A stretch of DNA of 64,000 nt. It comes from Ifrita kowaldi (lineage: Eukaryota; Chordata; Aves; Passeriformes; Cinclosomatidae). The stretch lies in assembly GCA_013398055.1 (NCBI GenBank), contig VZRS01012488.1, forward strand, positions 1 to 64,000. Direction: 5' to 3'. The notes beneath the pieces are model-generated. The model was not told the DNA's origin, ran no database searches, and was given only the letters and a program-made list of their open reading frames with translations. How positions within the stretch are numbered: the first letter of the stretch is position 1; each line of letters begins with the position of its first letter. The translations under genes and the position numbers were made by a program. Shown in pieces: positions 26,084-36,256 of the stretch.

Positions 26084-26088
26084 GCACA
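26084..26088. repeat. Target-site duplication, left copy (GCACA)
   Basis: It abuts the TG terminus of the LTR and matches 26687-26691 exactly. Confidence 0.85.
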
Positions 26089-26686
26089 TGTCCTGGGGTG
26101 ATGTTATGAGGCCGCTTTATTCCTTAGCCGTCCGCTCAATGCCCAAGGACGCTGTGCCTTTAAGACGGACCCGGGGGGCGGGGCCGGAGCCGCGAGCCGA
26201 GTGCGGGGCAGTTGAGCAGCAGGCGCCACAGGCTCGCAGGGAGCTTGGCGGCGCTATGGAGGGAGCGCGCCGGGAGCGCTGTGCTGCTTTTTAGGGTTTT
26301 TTTGTGTTCCGGCTAGCTGGAAAAAGGTTGTGCTGGGGTTTTTTTGTTCTTTTTCCCTTCCCCTTGCCTCACTGCCTCCCCTCCCTTCCCTCCGGTCCAG
26401 GGAGCCTGCGGGGTGGCCCCGGCGGGCCCGCGGGGTGGCCCTGGCTGGTCTGAGCCCACGTGTCTGTTCCCTCTCTGGGCATTTGTTGTATTTTGAGTTT
26501 TGTTTTTTTCCTGTTCTACCCTGTTTTGTTGTGCGTTAATAAACAGTTTGGTATTTTTTCCCACTTTTACTTGCTGTGACTCATTTGTGTCATTGGCGGA
26601 GGAAAAGGGGAGGCCCTTTTCCCTTTGGAGGAGGTGCTCATTCCGGAGCGCTTCCTCCCAAAATTTTGTCTCCAAAAACCGAGATA
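26089..26686 (+). mobile_element. Solo LTR of an endogenous retrovirus (ERVL-like), CpG-rich, 598 bp
   Basis: The element starts TGTCCTGGGGTGATGTTATG and ends AAAAACCGAGATA, where the last base pair is TA in place of the expected CA, presumably a point mutation. Both ends are fixed by a perfect 5-bp duplication, GCACA. AATAAA lies at 26538-26543, so the LTR reads on the + strand. Its U3 is CpG- and GC-rich (GGGGGGCGGGGCCGGAGCCG at about 26170-26190, a GC-box-like motif). U5 contains CTCATTTGTGTCATTGG and TTCCTCCCAAAATTTTGTC. Retention of many CpGs in AT-rich surroundings suggests a fairly young insertion. No internal genes remain. The first 20 bases resemble the LTR at 8383, so the two are related families. 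Confidence 0.9.
26166..26250 (+). promoter_or_regulatory. CpG-rich U3 segment with GC-box-like motifs
   Basis: Within the solo LTR, GGGGGGCGGGGCCGG and dense CpGs upstream of the poly(A) signal occupy the U3 position, where retroviral promoters lie. GC boxes bind Sp1-family factors in general. That this LTR is active is inference only. Confidence 0.4.
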
Positions 26687-26691
26687 GCACA
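26687..26691. repeat. Target-site duplication, right copy (GCACA)
   Basis: It follows the LTR end directly and matches 26084-26088 exactly. Confidence 0.85.
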
Positions 26692-29344
26692 TCACATGAT
26701 CTATACAACAGGAGCAGCAGCAAAGAAAAGTTCCTTGGAATTAATGATAAAAGAAGAAATACATGTTTATAAAAAGACAAGGGAAGCAAGGGAAAATAAA
26801 CAGAAATAAATTTTTGCAGGCACTATTTTTGGTAAACCTCAGAGCAGAAGTCAGTTTTGAGCAGGAAAAAATATTTGTTGCATAATAAACTAAGATTCAT
26901 TGACATTGTTAGGACAGCAAATATGAATGTAAACCTATACTTTACCTGTAAACTTAAACTTTTATTAGATGGTTTCATCCTAGAGCTGAATCTCTCGCTA
27001 CAGCCACCCTTTCAGGTCTTGTCTCTCTCTAGTAGATTCTTTCTGTATAACAAATCTAATATATAGCTCTTCCCATGCATTAATCACAGCACATCTTGAT
27101 TACTGCAACATTCTTTTCTCTGCCTTGACAAAAGCAATCATCCTCACATCCATTAAGGATATGCCTGGCAAAAATTATTTTCTAGCCTGTTTCTTTTAAC
27201 CATTTCACTCCATCTTTTCATTTTCTTCTGTTGGCATAATTTTTCATATTGTATCAAATATAAAACTACCTGTTGTTGTTTTAATAACCTCATAGCCGAT
27301 CTCGCTCACACATCCTATCAGCTCTTCTTCATTAATGAGTTGTTTACTCCTGTCTGGCCTATTAAAATTTCAAACATTTTCATGCTTTGTCCCATAGGTT
27401 GTCCTCACAGTCCCCAAAACAAGAAGTTTTCATGGTCAGAGATAATAATAATTTTGGTGTTCTTCTTCAAACTTCTCCTTAAAACTTTCCTTCTCCATGA
27501 AATCTGGAAAATCTTACCAGTAGTTAAACTCAGAGTGTGCAGGGACCACCACCTACTAGTCTGACCTATCACTGTCCCTTGGTTTCCCTGGAATACCCTC
27601 AGTTATGTCTGCAGCCATATGTTGTCTCTTGTCTTGGGCTCAGATGCGTAATCAAATTGCCACAGCTTAATGAAGCCCATGTGTTGCCTGAGCCAACACA
27701 GTAAATTGCATAGTTTTAAGCCACAGCACACTGGTTAAAATGCACCAACTTAAACCTCAGTGAAATGTGTAGAAGAACATAAGTTTACATCATGACAGCT
27801 GAGAGTATGTATGCAGAGAGTCATCATGGAAATGTGTTAGATCATTGCAACTTAATTGTATGTCTGGATCTTTGCACATGGAACTGTGTTTGGAGTAAAA
27901 CCTGGGTTTTTTGTTATAACCATGGAGTATTTAGATGTCTTGTCTAGGACAGGGCTTCTAGGATTTACTAGCAGGGAGCGAGTAACTACAAGAAATGGCA
28001 CTACATAAAGACAATGTTGCTTTGTGAACAGCCAGGTGTGCTGTTCCTGAAACAGTCCCTTTTCTTTTGACACTCTCTGCTGTAGTGTGCTTCTCAAGAG
28101 CTGATAATGCCTTATCACATTGTTTATGGATCGAATATTCCTCTCTCTACTCAAAGTCATTTTGTCCATGTATTTGACTTCCCCAGTTACATTTTGCACT
28201 CTCCTCTCCTGCAGTTTTTTCCACTCCTTCTGCTTCAGTACCTAAATCACACCTTCAGCATACTTTCTCCTCTTCTTCCACCCCCCACCTTTTTTTTTCT
28301 TCTTGTTTTGTAGCAGGAGCCCTGGGTATGAGAAACTGAAAAAGTGTTTGTCACCCTCTAAAGCTCTCAAGATTTGGTGCTGCCGATGTGACAGGGGTAA
28401 CTCCTGAAATAAATAAAACTTTTAAAACCATTTTTATATCAGAGTTCGCTTTGTTTGGGACTTAGTTGCAATCTCAAAATCACACAAGAATTTGTAGCCA
28501 AGATCATGCCAATACGTAAAAGTACATTTTTTCACTTGTGATAATGAAGAGGACACAGGCAGGAGTTGAGGATATGTCTCAACGAGAACTGACCAATTTG
28601 AAAATATCAGAGGATAACATTTTTTGTCAATGAAAATGAGATAATTGCCAGGCTTGCATTCTCCCTTCCACAAGGGCAACCTTCCAGCACTTCTACCTGA
28701 TGTGTCTCTCTCTCTCCGCTGCCTCTTTGAGCCTCAAAACTGCCTGAAGAAGGAATCCTGGCTGCAGTGATGTAAACACTACATCTTTATACATAGTCCA
28801 TGTGGCCAGGGAGAGGTGAGAAAGTTAATGATCAGTCCCTTGGTGAGTAGGAGTAGATAGGAACTGGCATATTGGTTTTTAAATAAAGAATTCCCTCTAT
28901 CCGCAATATAGGCTTGTGCAAGCAGCTATTAAATGCAATTCTCAGAATTGCTGTGGTGTCTCTGGAATAAAGTCTAACTGAAAAGCATTATTAAAATTTG
29001 TCTCCTAAATTGTTTAGCCAGAAAATGCAGCCAGAGGTTCTGAATGTGTAAAGGAAAGCATATGCACGTGTTCAATTTCAGACACTTTCAGAGAAAAAAT
29101 AATTAATCTTCTCTGCAATCTAGTGAAGCAAGCACATAACCCTGTGAAAAACTACACTATCAGGGGGAAGGAAGACAGGGAGATAGACAGAGAAGAGGAA
29201 TCAGCCTGGCATGGTTAAATGATTTGTTCATGAACAAGATCCATCATCAGACTTAAAGAAAGACCCAGCTTCCACTGAGCTCCAAAGAAGGAGTTTAGCA
29301 GTTCCAAGCATCATTCTCAAACACAGGAAGTGTGTGATCCTTAT
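26692..29344. other. Unannotated AT-rich sequence
   Basis: No repeat or gene was recognised. The minus frame at 27852-28199 (115 codons) has no known motif. Confidence 0.45.
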
Positions 29345-29392
29345 GTACCTGTCATTGTTTCTGTCATAGTACCTGTCATTGTACCTGTCACA
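29345..29392. repeat. 12-bp minisatellite, four units
   Basis: The units are GTACCTGTCATT, GTTTCTGTCATA, GTACCTGTCATT and GTACCTGTCACA in tandem. Because the unit is a multiple of three, the minus strand reads as a repeated NDRY-type four-residue pattern in an open frame, which is a consequence of the repeat and not evidence of a gene. Confidence 0.9.
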
Positions 29393-29594
29393 GTTCTTTA
29401 CATAGATCCCATAGTTTAGGCTAAGGATCAAAGTCCACTAGTTTTGTTATTGAGGATATTTTTCCAACATCACTGTCTAAAAAAATACCAAAGCAAATAC
29501 TATAAGAAGGCAAGTCAAATCATTTGCCTTCCTGCAAACAGATTAGCCAAACACTGATAATACTGTCACTCTGGGTTTCCATATAAAAAAGAAA

Positions 29595-29618
29595 ACAAAA
29601 CAAACAAACAAACAAAAA
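29595..29618. repeat. (CAAA)n microsatellite
   Basis: About five CAAA units with slight interruptions (CAAAACAAACAAACAAACAA). Confidence 0.85.
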
Positions 29619-29894
29619 CCCAAATAAAGCTAAAAGATCCCAAATCCTAAAAATGGCTGATTTGAAAACAACTTGGCATGCATGTGCTTGGCTGTTTTCT
29701 AGATCATGGTCACAACTGGTGCTACAATTGCAAATACTTAGATCTAGATCCTTCCAGCTTTATCAGTATTTCCTTTGAGGAGAGAGAAGAGGTAACTTTG
29801 GCTTTTTCAGTAGTTGAGGAATTTTCTGAGGTGAGGGAAATCTTATTTTCCGCTGCAGTTCACCTAGCTCTGTTTGTAGTATAAGAGACTACCC

Positions 29895-30440
29895 CTCTAA
29901 TTACATGTTTTATATTTGTCTAAGGTTCTCAGCCAATTTATTTCTGCAGAAAAGTATATCTTTAAATTGTGAAAATCACTCCATAAATTCTGAGTTGGAA
30001 CAGTCAAGGTCTGATACCTTATCTGTGCTCTTACTGTGTACAAGGTCACATCATCAGCATGTAGATGTACAGAATATTTCATGAACTCTACAGCGTTGAC
30101 AGGTCATTAATAAAAACTGCGAAAGTAAAAGCCCTCTAATTAGCTCCTGAGGTAACTTTGCGTGTAACATTTTCACCCCAGATTCAACACCATTAAACAA
30201 AATGACTGGTGTTTGCTCTCTAATGTAGCCAGAGAACCATTCTACTGTAGTTAAACTCAGCCAAATTGAGGGAAACTGAGATAGCAATATGTTGTGATTT
30301 ACTGGAACAAAAGGCCACAGCCAAATCAAGATAGATAGTTCCCGCATAAAAAATTATGATGTATGTCTGTAACAATATCAAGGTTACCTTGAAAAGAGCA
30401 ATGTGGCAGGCCAAAAACATTACTAAAATAGGGTCAATAC
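29895..30440 (-). pseudogene. Decayed LINE reverse transcriptase, L2/Rex1/CR1-superfamily type
   Basis: Three overlapping minus-strand frames together carry reverse-transcriptase motifs in the correct order. First comes ALFKVT and LDLAVAF (finger/palm start, frame of 30220-30501). Then come VNHNILLSQFPSI, EWFSGYIREQT and LFNGVESG, followed by a degraded PQGSVLGPLLF-like PQELIRGLLLSQF (frame of 30054-30347). The catalytic-type ADD in HLHADDVTLYTV (about 30050-30058, frame of 29897-30082) is last. Changing frames implies at least two frameshifts. The pattern NHNILLSQ...WFSGY...ADDVTLY resembles L2/Rex1-type LINEs more than avian CR1, whose palm motif reads differently (FADDTKL). The 5' part, endonuclease and 3' end were not found. 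It is an inactive fragment. Confidence 0.72.
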
Positions 30441-32799
30441 ATTCTCTTTGAAAGGAACACTCATTAATTTTTGAGCAACTGTGAGAAAACAGAAAACACA
30501 AATAGGTTATAATTAGGGCGATACAACAGGGTTACTAAAGCATCATTTCAAAAGGTCGATTATCTCAAATTAGAAAAACAATATTGTAACAAAGATCCAG
30601 CAACAGGTTTGAGAACAGCTTACAGAAAGCATTTAAAGAAACACAGGGTAAGGTTCCCAATGGTTATCACACTGACTAGAAGGTGGGCTGAGAGCAAGGA
30701 GCCGCTTCTTTTATGGACTCAGTTTCTCCACTGCATTACAGATGACTAAAAGGACATTTTCATGAGCAATTTGTAAGGCAAGGTAAGGCTAAGTATCCAG
30801 GTGCTATCAGGCTGAAGGCAAAATGCCTTTTTTAAGGCATTTTTTTAAAAAAAGCTTTTCATATGAAAGGTAGGAATGCAAGATTGCCTGGGTGACAGTG
30901 GCAGGGTTGAAAAGGAGTGAAAAAGTATTTCAGCCTATATTTTGGTGAGTGTATTACTTTTTACTGTGTGCTATTCAATATTTATTGTGATTGGTCACCT
31001 CAAATGCATTTGCATTGCTTCTGCTGTCTGGATTACTTGAGAGAAAGAGATTAATGAGAATTTGAGATGGCTAGACAAACTAATCCGAGTGTGAAGAGAT
31101 TAGTATACATAGCCATGAATTACATTCTCTAACCATCTTGTAACCTGAAAGTTCTTAGTATAAAAGGAGTACAAGGCCTTTTACATCAGTATCTAAACTT
31201 GAATGTTGTGTTGACAATTTCAAATAACTGGGAATCTATTTTGAAGCCGATTCATAACCCAATAACCTACTTCACTCTGATATAATAGAGAAAATAATTT
31301 GTGCCAGTTTGCAACAAACACTACATTTTGACACCTTTCAAGCAGACAACCTGAACAATGTGTGTTTTTATGATTTTAAATCTAATAATTCTTCTAAATG
31401 GCAACATGAAAGCTCAGGTCCATTTTTTTTACATCCGCCTCAGAGGGGCAAGTTGCCAGTCTTTAAATGAGACTCCTTCTAAAATCACACCCCAACTGCT
31501 CCTTCTGCCACCCCTCATATTTAAGGTAGGTTATTTTCAGAGAGAGATGGTGGTCTGGAACATGGAGCAAACAAATAGGCAGAGCTGGAGGCATGGGAGC
31601 CTCAGGTCTCACCCCTACTCTCATAGTGATGCTCACACATCATGAGGCAATAAAGATGAATGGGAAGGGCAAATTTTGTTCTATGTCAGTGACTTTTTGT
31701 GACAGTAAGGCAAATCTGAAGAGTTTTTCAAAGGGCACAAAGTCATTGCTTGGTCCTAGGCAACACAGTAATGGAAGGTGTATTCCCGGGAATCATTCCA
31801 ATGTGGCCCAAAGAGAGTTTGGTGCAAGACGTGATGTCTCTCCAGCCAACTGCCCTGTGATTTCTCCCTACTCAGGCTTAATAGCTTTCATAATAAGTTT
31901 TTTAGATGAACTGCAGATGAAGCTGGTTTGTTACTTTTTTGTCCAAGTGGTAATTTTCCCAGTTATACTGAAATAGAGCTATTATCACCACCAGTGTGGT
32001 TATTACCATAGCTCCTAAGCAGGAGATTGCAGTAATATCTCAAGAGAACACTGGTCCTGAGCACTCAGGCTGTGTCTAGAAGTCAATAGATTTCCTTTCT
32101 ACCATACCATGGACTTGGTGGCAGTATTTGTTGAACATTTCCCAGTTTGTAAATGGTTAACAAAAATACAACCCATCCACATAAAGCGCTGTCAGATCTA
32201 CTGCTGACAACAGCTGTATTTCATTCTTGCATGAATACCATTGGACAAAAAGAAAATAAAATTGGTATTTATTGCTAAATGTTTAGTCTAAGTAGGAAAC
32301 ATGGAATTAGGGTACTATAAGGGAAACTCATTAGGATGTTATCCAGATATGATGGAGAAGTTGCCTCCCAATATCTCTGAATATCAGAGATACATAGAAA
32401 TAAATACAAATTATTAGGACTTATCGTAAGTGATATATTTGAAGGAGAAAGTGCTAAAACCACGGGCATTTAAACTTCAATAATGAATTTATTTCTGCAT
32501 TATTATAGTATTAACTTGTTAATCATATTAGCAATTTTCTGGTTTTTTTAATAAATAGAAGTCCTATGCTGATTGAGTTGTCAGTGTTGTCTGTGGCAGC
32601 CATAAGAAATACCAACATAACAGCAGAAAGTTAGTGGATAACTTTAAATTGAAAGATGTTATCATTGAATAGTTACTACCTGACATGCTGAAGTTTTTTG
32701 TTACTAAACTTAATTTCGGTAATGACTAATGTAGAGATTGGGTCACCATTTTTTTGCACAATGATGTGGGCGGCTCTCTTTTGTGTGCTTATCCAGAGT
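30441..32799. other. Unannotated AT-rich sequence
   Basis: Contains one perfect inverted repeat (30821-30842). A 127-codon frame at 31593-31976 has no recognised motif. The LINE fragment may extend a little further right than annotated, but I cannot see it. Confidence 0.45.
30821..30842. repeat. Perfect inverted repeat (hairpin), 9-bp arms
   Basis: AAATGCCTT at 30821-30829 and AAGGCATTT at 30834-30842 are exact reverse complements with a 4-base T loop. No function is evident. Confidence 0.8.
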
Positions 32800-33185
32800 G
32801 AATCATAGAATGGTCTGGGTTGGAATGAACCTTAAAGATCTTCGGACACCTTCCACTAGACCAGGTTGCTCAGAGCCCCATCCAGCCTGGCCTTGAGCAC
32901 TTCTAGGGATGAGGCAGCCACAAGTTCTCTGAGAAGCCTGTTCCAGTGTCTTACCACCCTCACAGGAAAGATTTTTTTCCTAATATCCAATCTAAACCTA
33001 CTCTCTGTCAGTTTGAAGCCATTTCCCCTTTTCCTGTCACTTCAGGCTCTTGTAAACAGTCTCTTTCCATCATTCTTGCAGGTTCCCTTCAGGTACTGGA
33101 AGGGGCAATTAGGTCACCCCAAAGCCTTCTCTTTTCCAAGCTGGACGATCCCAAGTCTCTCAGCCTGACTGAGGTCCGTGCTTCC
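32800..33185 (-). mobile_element. CR1 LINE, 5'-truncated 3' end (longest copy here)
   Basis: Starts GAATCATAGAATGGTCTGGG and runs through CACTAGACCAGGTTGCTC, the CTAATATCCAATCTAAACC region and AGGTACTGGAAGGGGCAATTAGG to CTCAGCCTGACTGAGG. It therefore reaches further 5' than the other copies. The usual CCAACCCCCTGCCATGGGCAGG segment is missing: GATCTTCGGACACCTTCCACTAG replaces it, so there is an internal deletion of roughly 25 bases. Confidence 0.94.
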
Positions 33186-36100
33186 ATGTCACCATGACTA
33201 TGGCTGTCCCTTCAGACCCAGCACAGGTGTGTCTGTCTACATGACAGCAAATTTCAAGTACCATCCAATTAATATCATATGTCCTAACCAGATGGTCAAC
33301 CATGCTTTTTGTCTCCAGACACTGTTAATTTGTACCAAATTCAACTGAGGGAGAAAGGCTGATAATTTTCAGCCTATCAATCAACCTCACTTTACTTCAT
33401 GTTTTGCAGACACGTTTAAATGTTGGTGGTTGCTTAATGAATATGCACATGTATTTACTCCAAAGTTTGCAGCTCAATGTTCTTTGATAGGCACTTCCAG
33501 TATTTTCTATTCAAATGAACGTAACTCTTCTGCAAAAGTAGACTAAATGTCCACTCAAAAGCTGATTAAAAAGAATGTTAAAACAAATTGTAAGTTTTTA
33601 GTGAAGAACTAGAGACATGCACTAGGACTATAGTCTCTTCTACTGAACAGCTTTTTTTTCCTTCTGGAGCCACTGAGATCCAGGGATCCTCAATCTGACT
33701 ATTTCACTTATGAGCAGAGATATTCTTTCATGTTGTGCTTTCAGTTGCCCAAACTGGACATCTGATTGATTGCCAGGGCACTCATTTCTGCTTCAATCAC
33801 TAACAGAAGAATGATCTTTAATATAGATAAAATTCTGACCAAAACTAGAAGACACACTAGTAGATCTCTCACCTGAGAGTGATCTACTCAACCCTGTGCA
33901 TTGCTCTTGAGATCTCATCTATAGAGATGGCTACAGGAAGTGGATTTGAAATAATTTGAGCAAGAAAAATATGTGTGGAGCAGATGCAGGCATATTCCGA
34001 CAATCAGATTCAGCCACAGGAGGCAGCCGAGCAAATGGGACCAGGCTGGGCGGAAAAGGACCTCAACCAGTTTTATCTCAGCTGGCATTTGTTCCTTTCT
34101 TTTTTTTAGTTTATAGCTGAAAGCAAAGTATTGCAATTATTCAACAGCAAGAGCCAATTCTGTTTGTCTGGAGGAGCTGAGCCTAAGTGAAGAAGTGCAC
34201 GAATACAAAACTCCACTATAATATACAGAAGAAAACAACATACTGCTCTCTTTACCTAAATCTAATCCTTCAGAGAAATCTGATGATCTTATTTAGTCCG
34301 TAGATTAAGATCTCAGCTGAAATGTAATAAAATTACAATAAAGGTTATGTATCAATAAGGTGTCAACTGTGCACAGGGATGAAGTATTCTAGTCATAATT
34401 AAATTTCAAATATAATTATAATTCGAGGAGTCCTTTTAATTACATTGCAATATTTTGCTTTTGTAGGAAGATGATTGCAACAGCATCTTTTATCTGCAAT
34501 TTTCTTTTAATTAAAAAATGTAAATAAATCAAAACCAACTACTTAAAATACTTACAACTTAAATGAAAAACAAACAAAAAATGCAGGAATTTCACCATCC
34601 ATGTCTTATCTACTGAATCACACCTAGGCATAGAATGGAGGGTGAGAGGGGAGTGCCTAACAAAGTGGTGAATTTTACATTATCACTTATTTCTCTCACG
34701 TAACCAGAAATGGCCAAATTACTTTGGCCAAAGGAGAAAAAAAGAGCTTCCTCAGAGCAAAGAATGTCAGACAGGAAAGATACAAAACCTTTTCTTCTGT
34801 GTTCAACAGCACAGAAATACCAGGTTACTCTGATTATTAGCACTTACAAGCCTCTTTCTGCTTATTTGTCCTCCTCATGTTTCTTCCAAGCACTTTAGTC
34901 AGTTTATCTCACCTGCCTGGGTGCTAACTTTGTGTGTTGGCTTTAGCAGTTCCTTTTTATATTATACTTCCTGATGGGATGGCTTGAAAAGAAAAATATT
35001 TCTTCTTGGCCTTCATTTCTCTCAGCAAAATATACAAGTGTCTTACAGTCTTTTAAGACAGTCTCAGTTTGCCTGAGCACCTCCTTCAGTCTTTGCTGTA
35101 TAGAGGACACAAGAATTTTATCAGGAATAAGGAATGCCAGGCAGATTTCCCAGGCCTTCTGCTGTGGCATAAATCTATCACTATTCCTGTGATAAATATC
35201 TCTTTTACAATGTATTAAGACCAGTTTTACCTTTACCACAAACTTCTCATATAGAAGGAGTCATCCACAATTGTTTCCAGGTAACCCTGTATGATTATGC
35301 AGTATTGCGTTCTGACTGTAAAATATTCCTGCTGGGTTTTTTTGCCATCAGCAAGTTTCATTGCTACATTTTATACCAAAATTATTTAACCAAATCAACC
35401 CAACACTTGTAGTGGAACTTCCTTAATTAAACCAATTACTCCTTTTCTAAGAAAAACTGCCTTTTTATGAAAGAAAGTTATTAATTTAGTCTGGCATAAT
35501 CTTTTTTAAACTCATGTTACATTCTATCCTATTTTCTATTTATCCTTCATCTTTACTTTATTCTACAAGCTTTTCTTTAAAGCCTGACTCACAACTGATG
35601 CTGGACAATTAGGCTTATAAATCTCCAGATACTCTTTTTCCTCTCTTAATATATATGTACATTGCAAATACGTATGTACATTGCTATGTGAACATGCCTA
35701 TAGAATTATTAACTTTTTTTACACAGTACTGTCCTGACTTGACAGTTGTTTCTGCCACAACACATGAGAAATCAGATACAATTTTTTCAGAGTAGTGGAT
35801 TGAAAGTTATCTGCTACCCCAAGACTTGAACAGGTTGAACACTTTGAGTCTTGTGATAATTCCGTGTGATAATCTCCACTTTCATTTCCATTCATTTGCT
35901 CCCACTAGCTGACCCACCTTTGCTTTCCTTATTAAATATAATTAGGTTAATGGCAAAAGGCAATTTTTTTTTCTTTCTTTTGGGAGGATACTCCTACAGA
36001 GTAGAATAACTCTGTTTTGTCTTTCTTTAGTCTCTTCCTATTTATATGTTTGGGTAAAAAAACCCTTACTATTTGTTTGAATGTTCTTGGCAAATCATAC

Positions 36101-36255
36101 CATACCTTTACTGCCGGCAATTCTGAGTTTATCGATACAACTCCTGGTCTTTAAGACACAGTCGTCTTTGTTGCTCACTCCAGTCTTTCCTTCTTTTTAG
36201 GGTTTTTTCTTATTTCTACTGTACAGGTACTTAGGGCTTCTTTTTTTTTTTTTTT
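33186..36255. other. Unannotated AT-rich sequence, ending in a T15 run
   Basis: No repeat family or gene recognised. The minus frame at 34943-35239 (98 codons) has a protein-like composition (KEVLRQTETVLKDC) but no family I can name and only one plausible acceptor. Confidence 0.45.
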
Positions 36256-36256
36256 N
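36241..36256. other. T15 homopolymer followed by a single N
   Basis: The N at 36256 directly follows 15 T residues. This is probably an unresolved base or a minimal gap at a homopolymer, so the run length should not be trusted. Confidence 0.85.
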
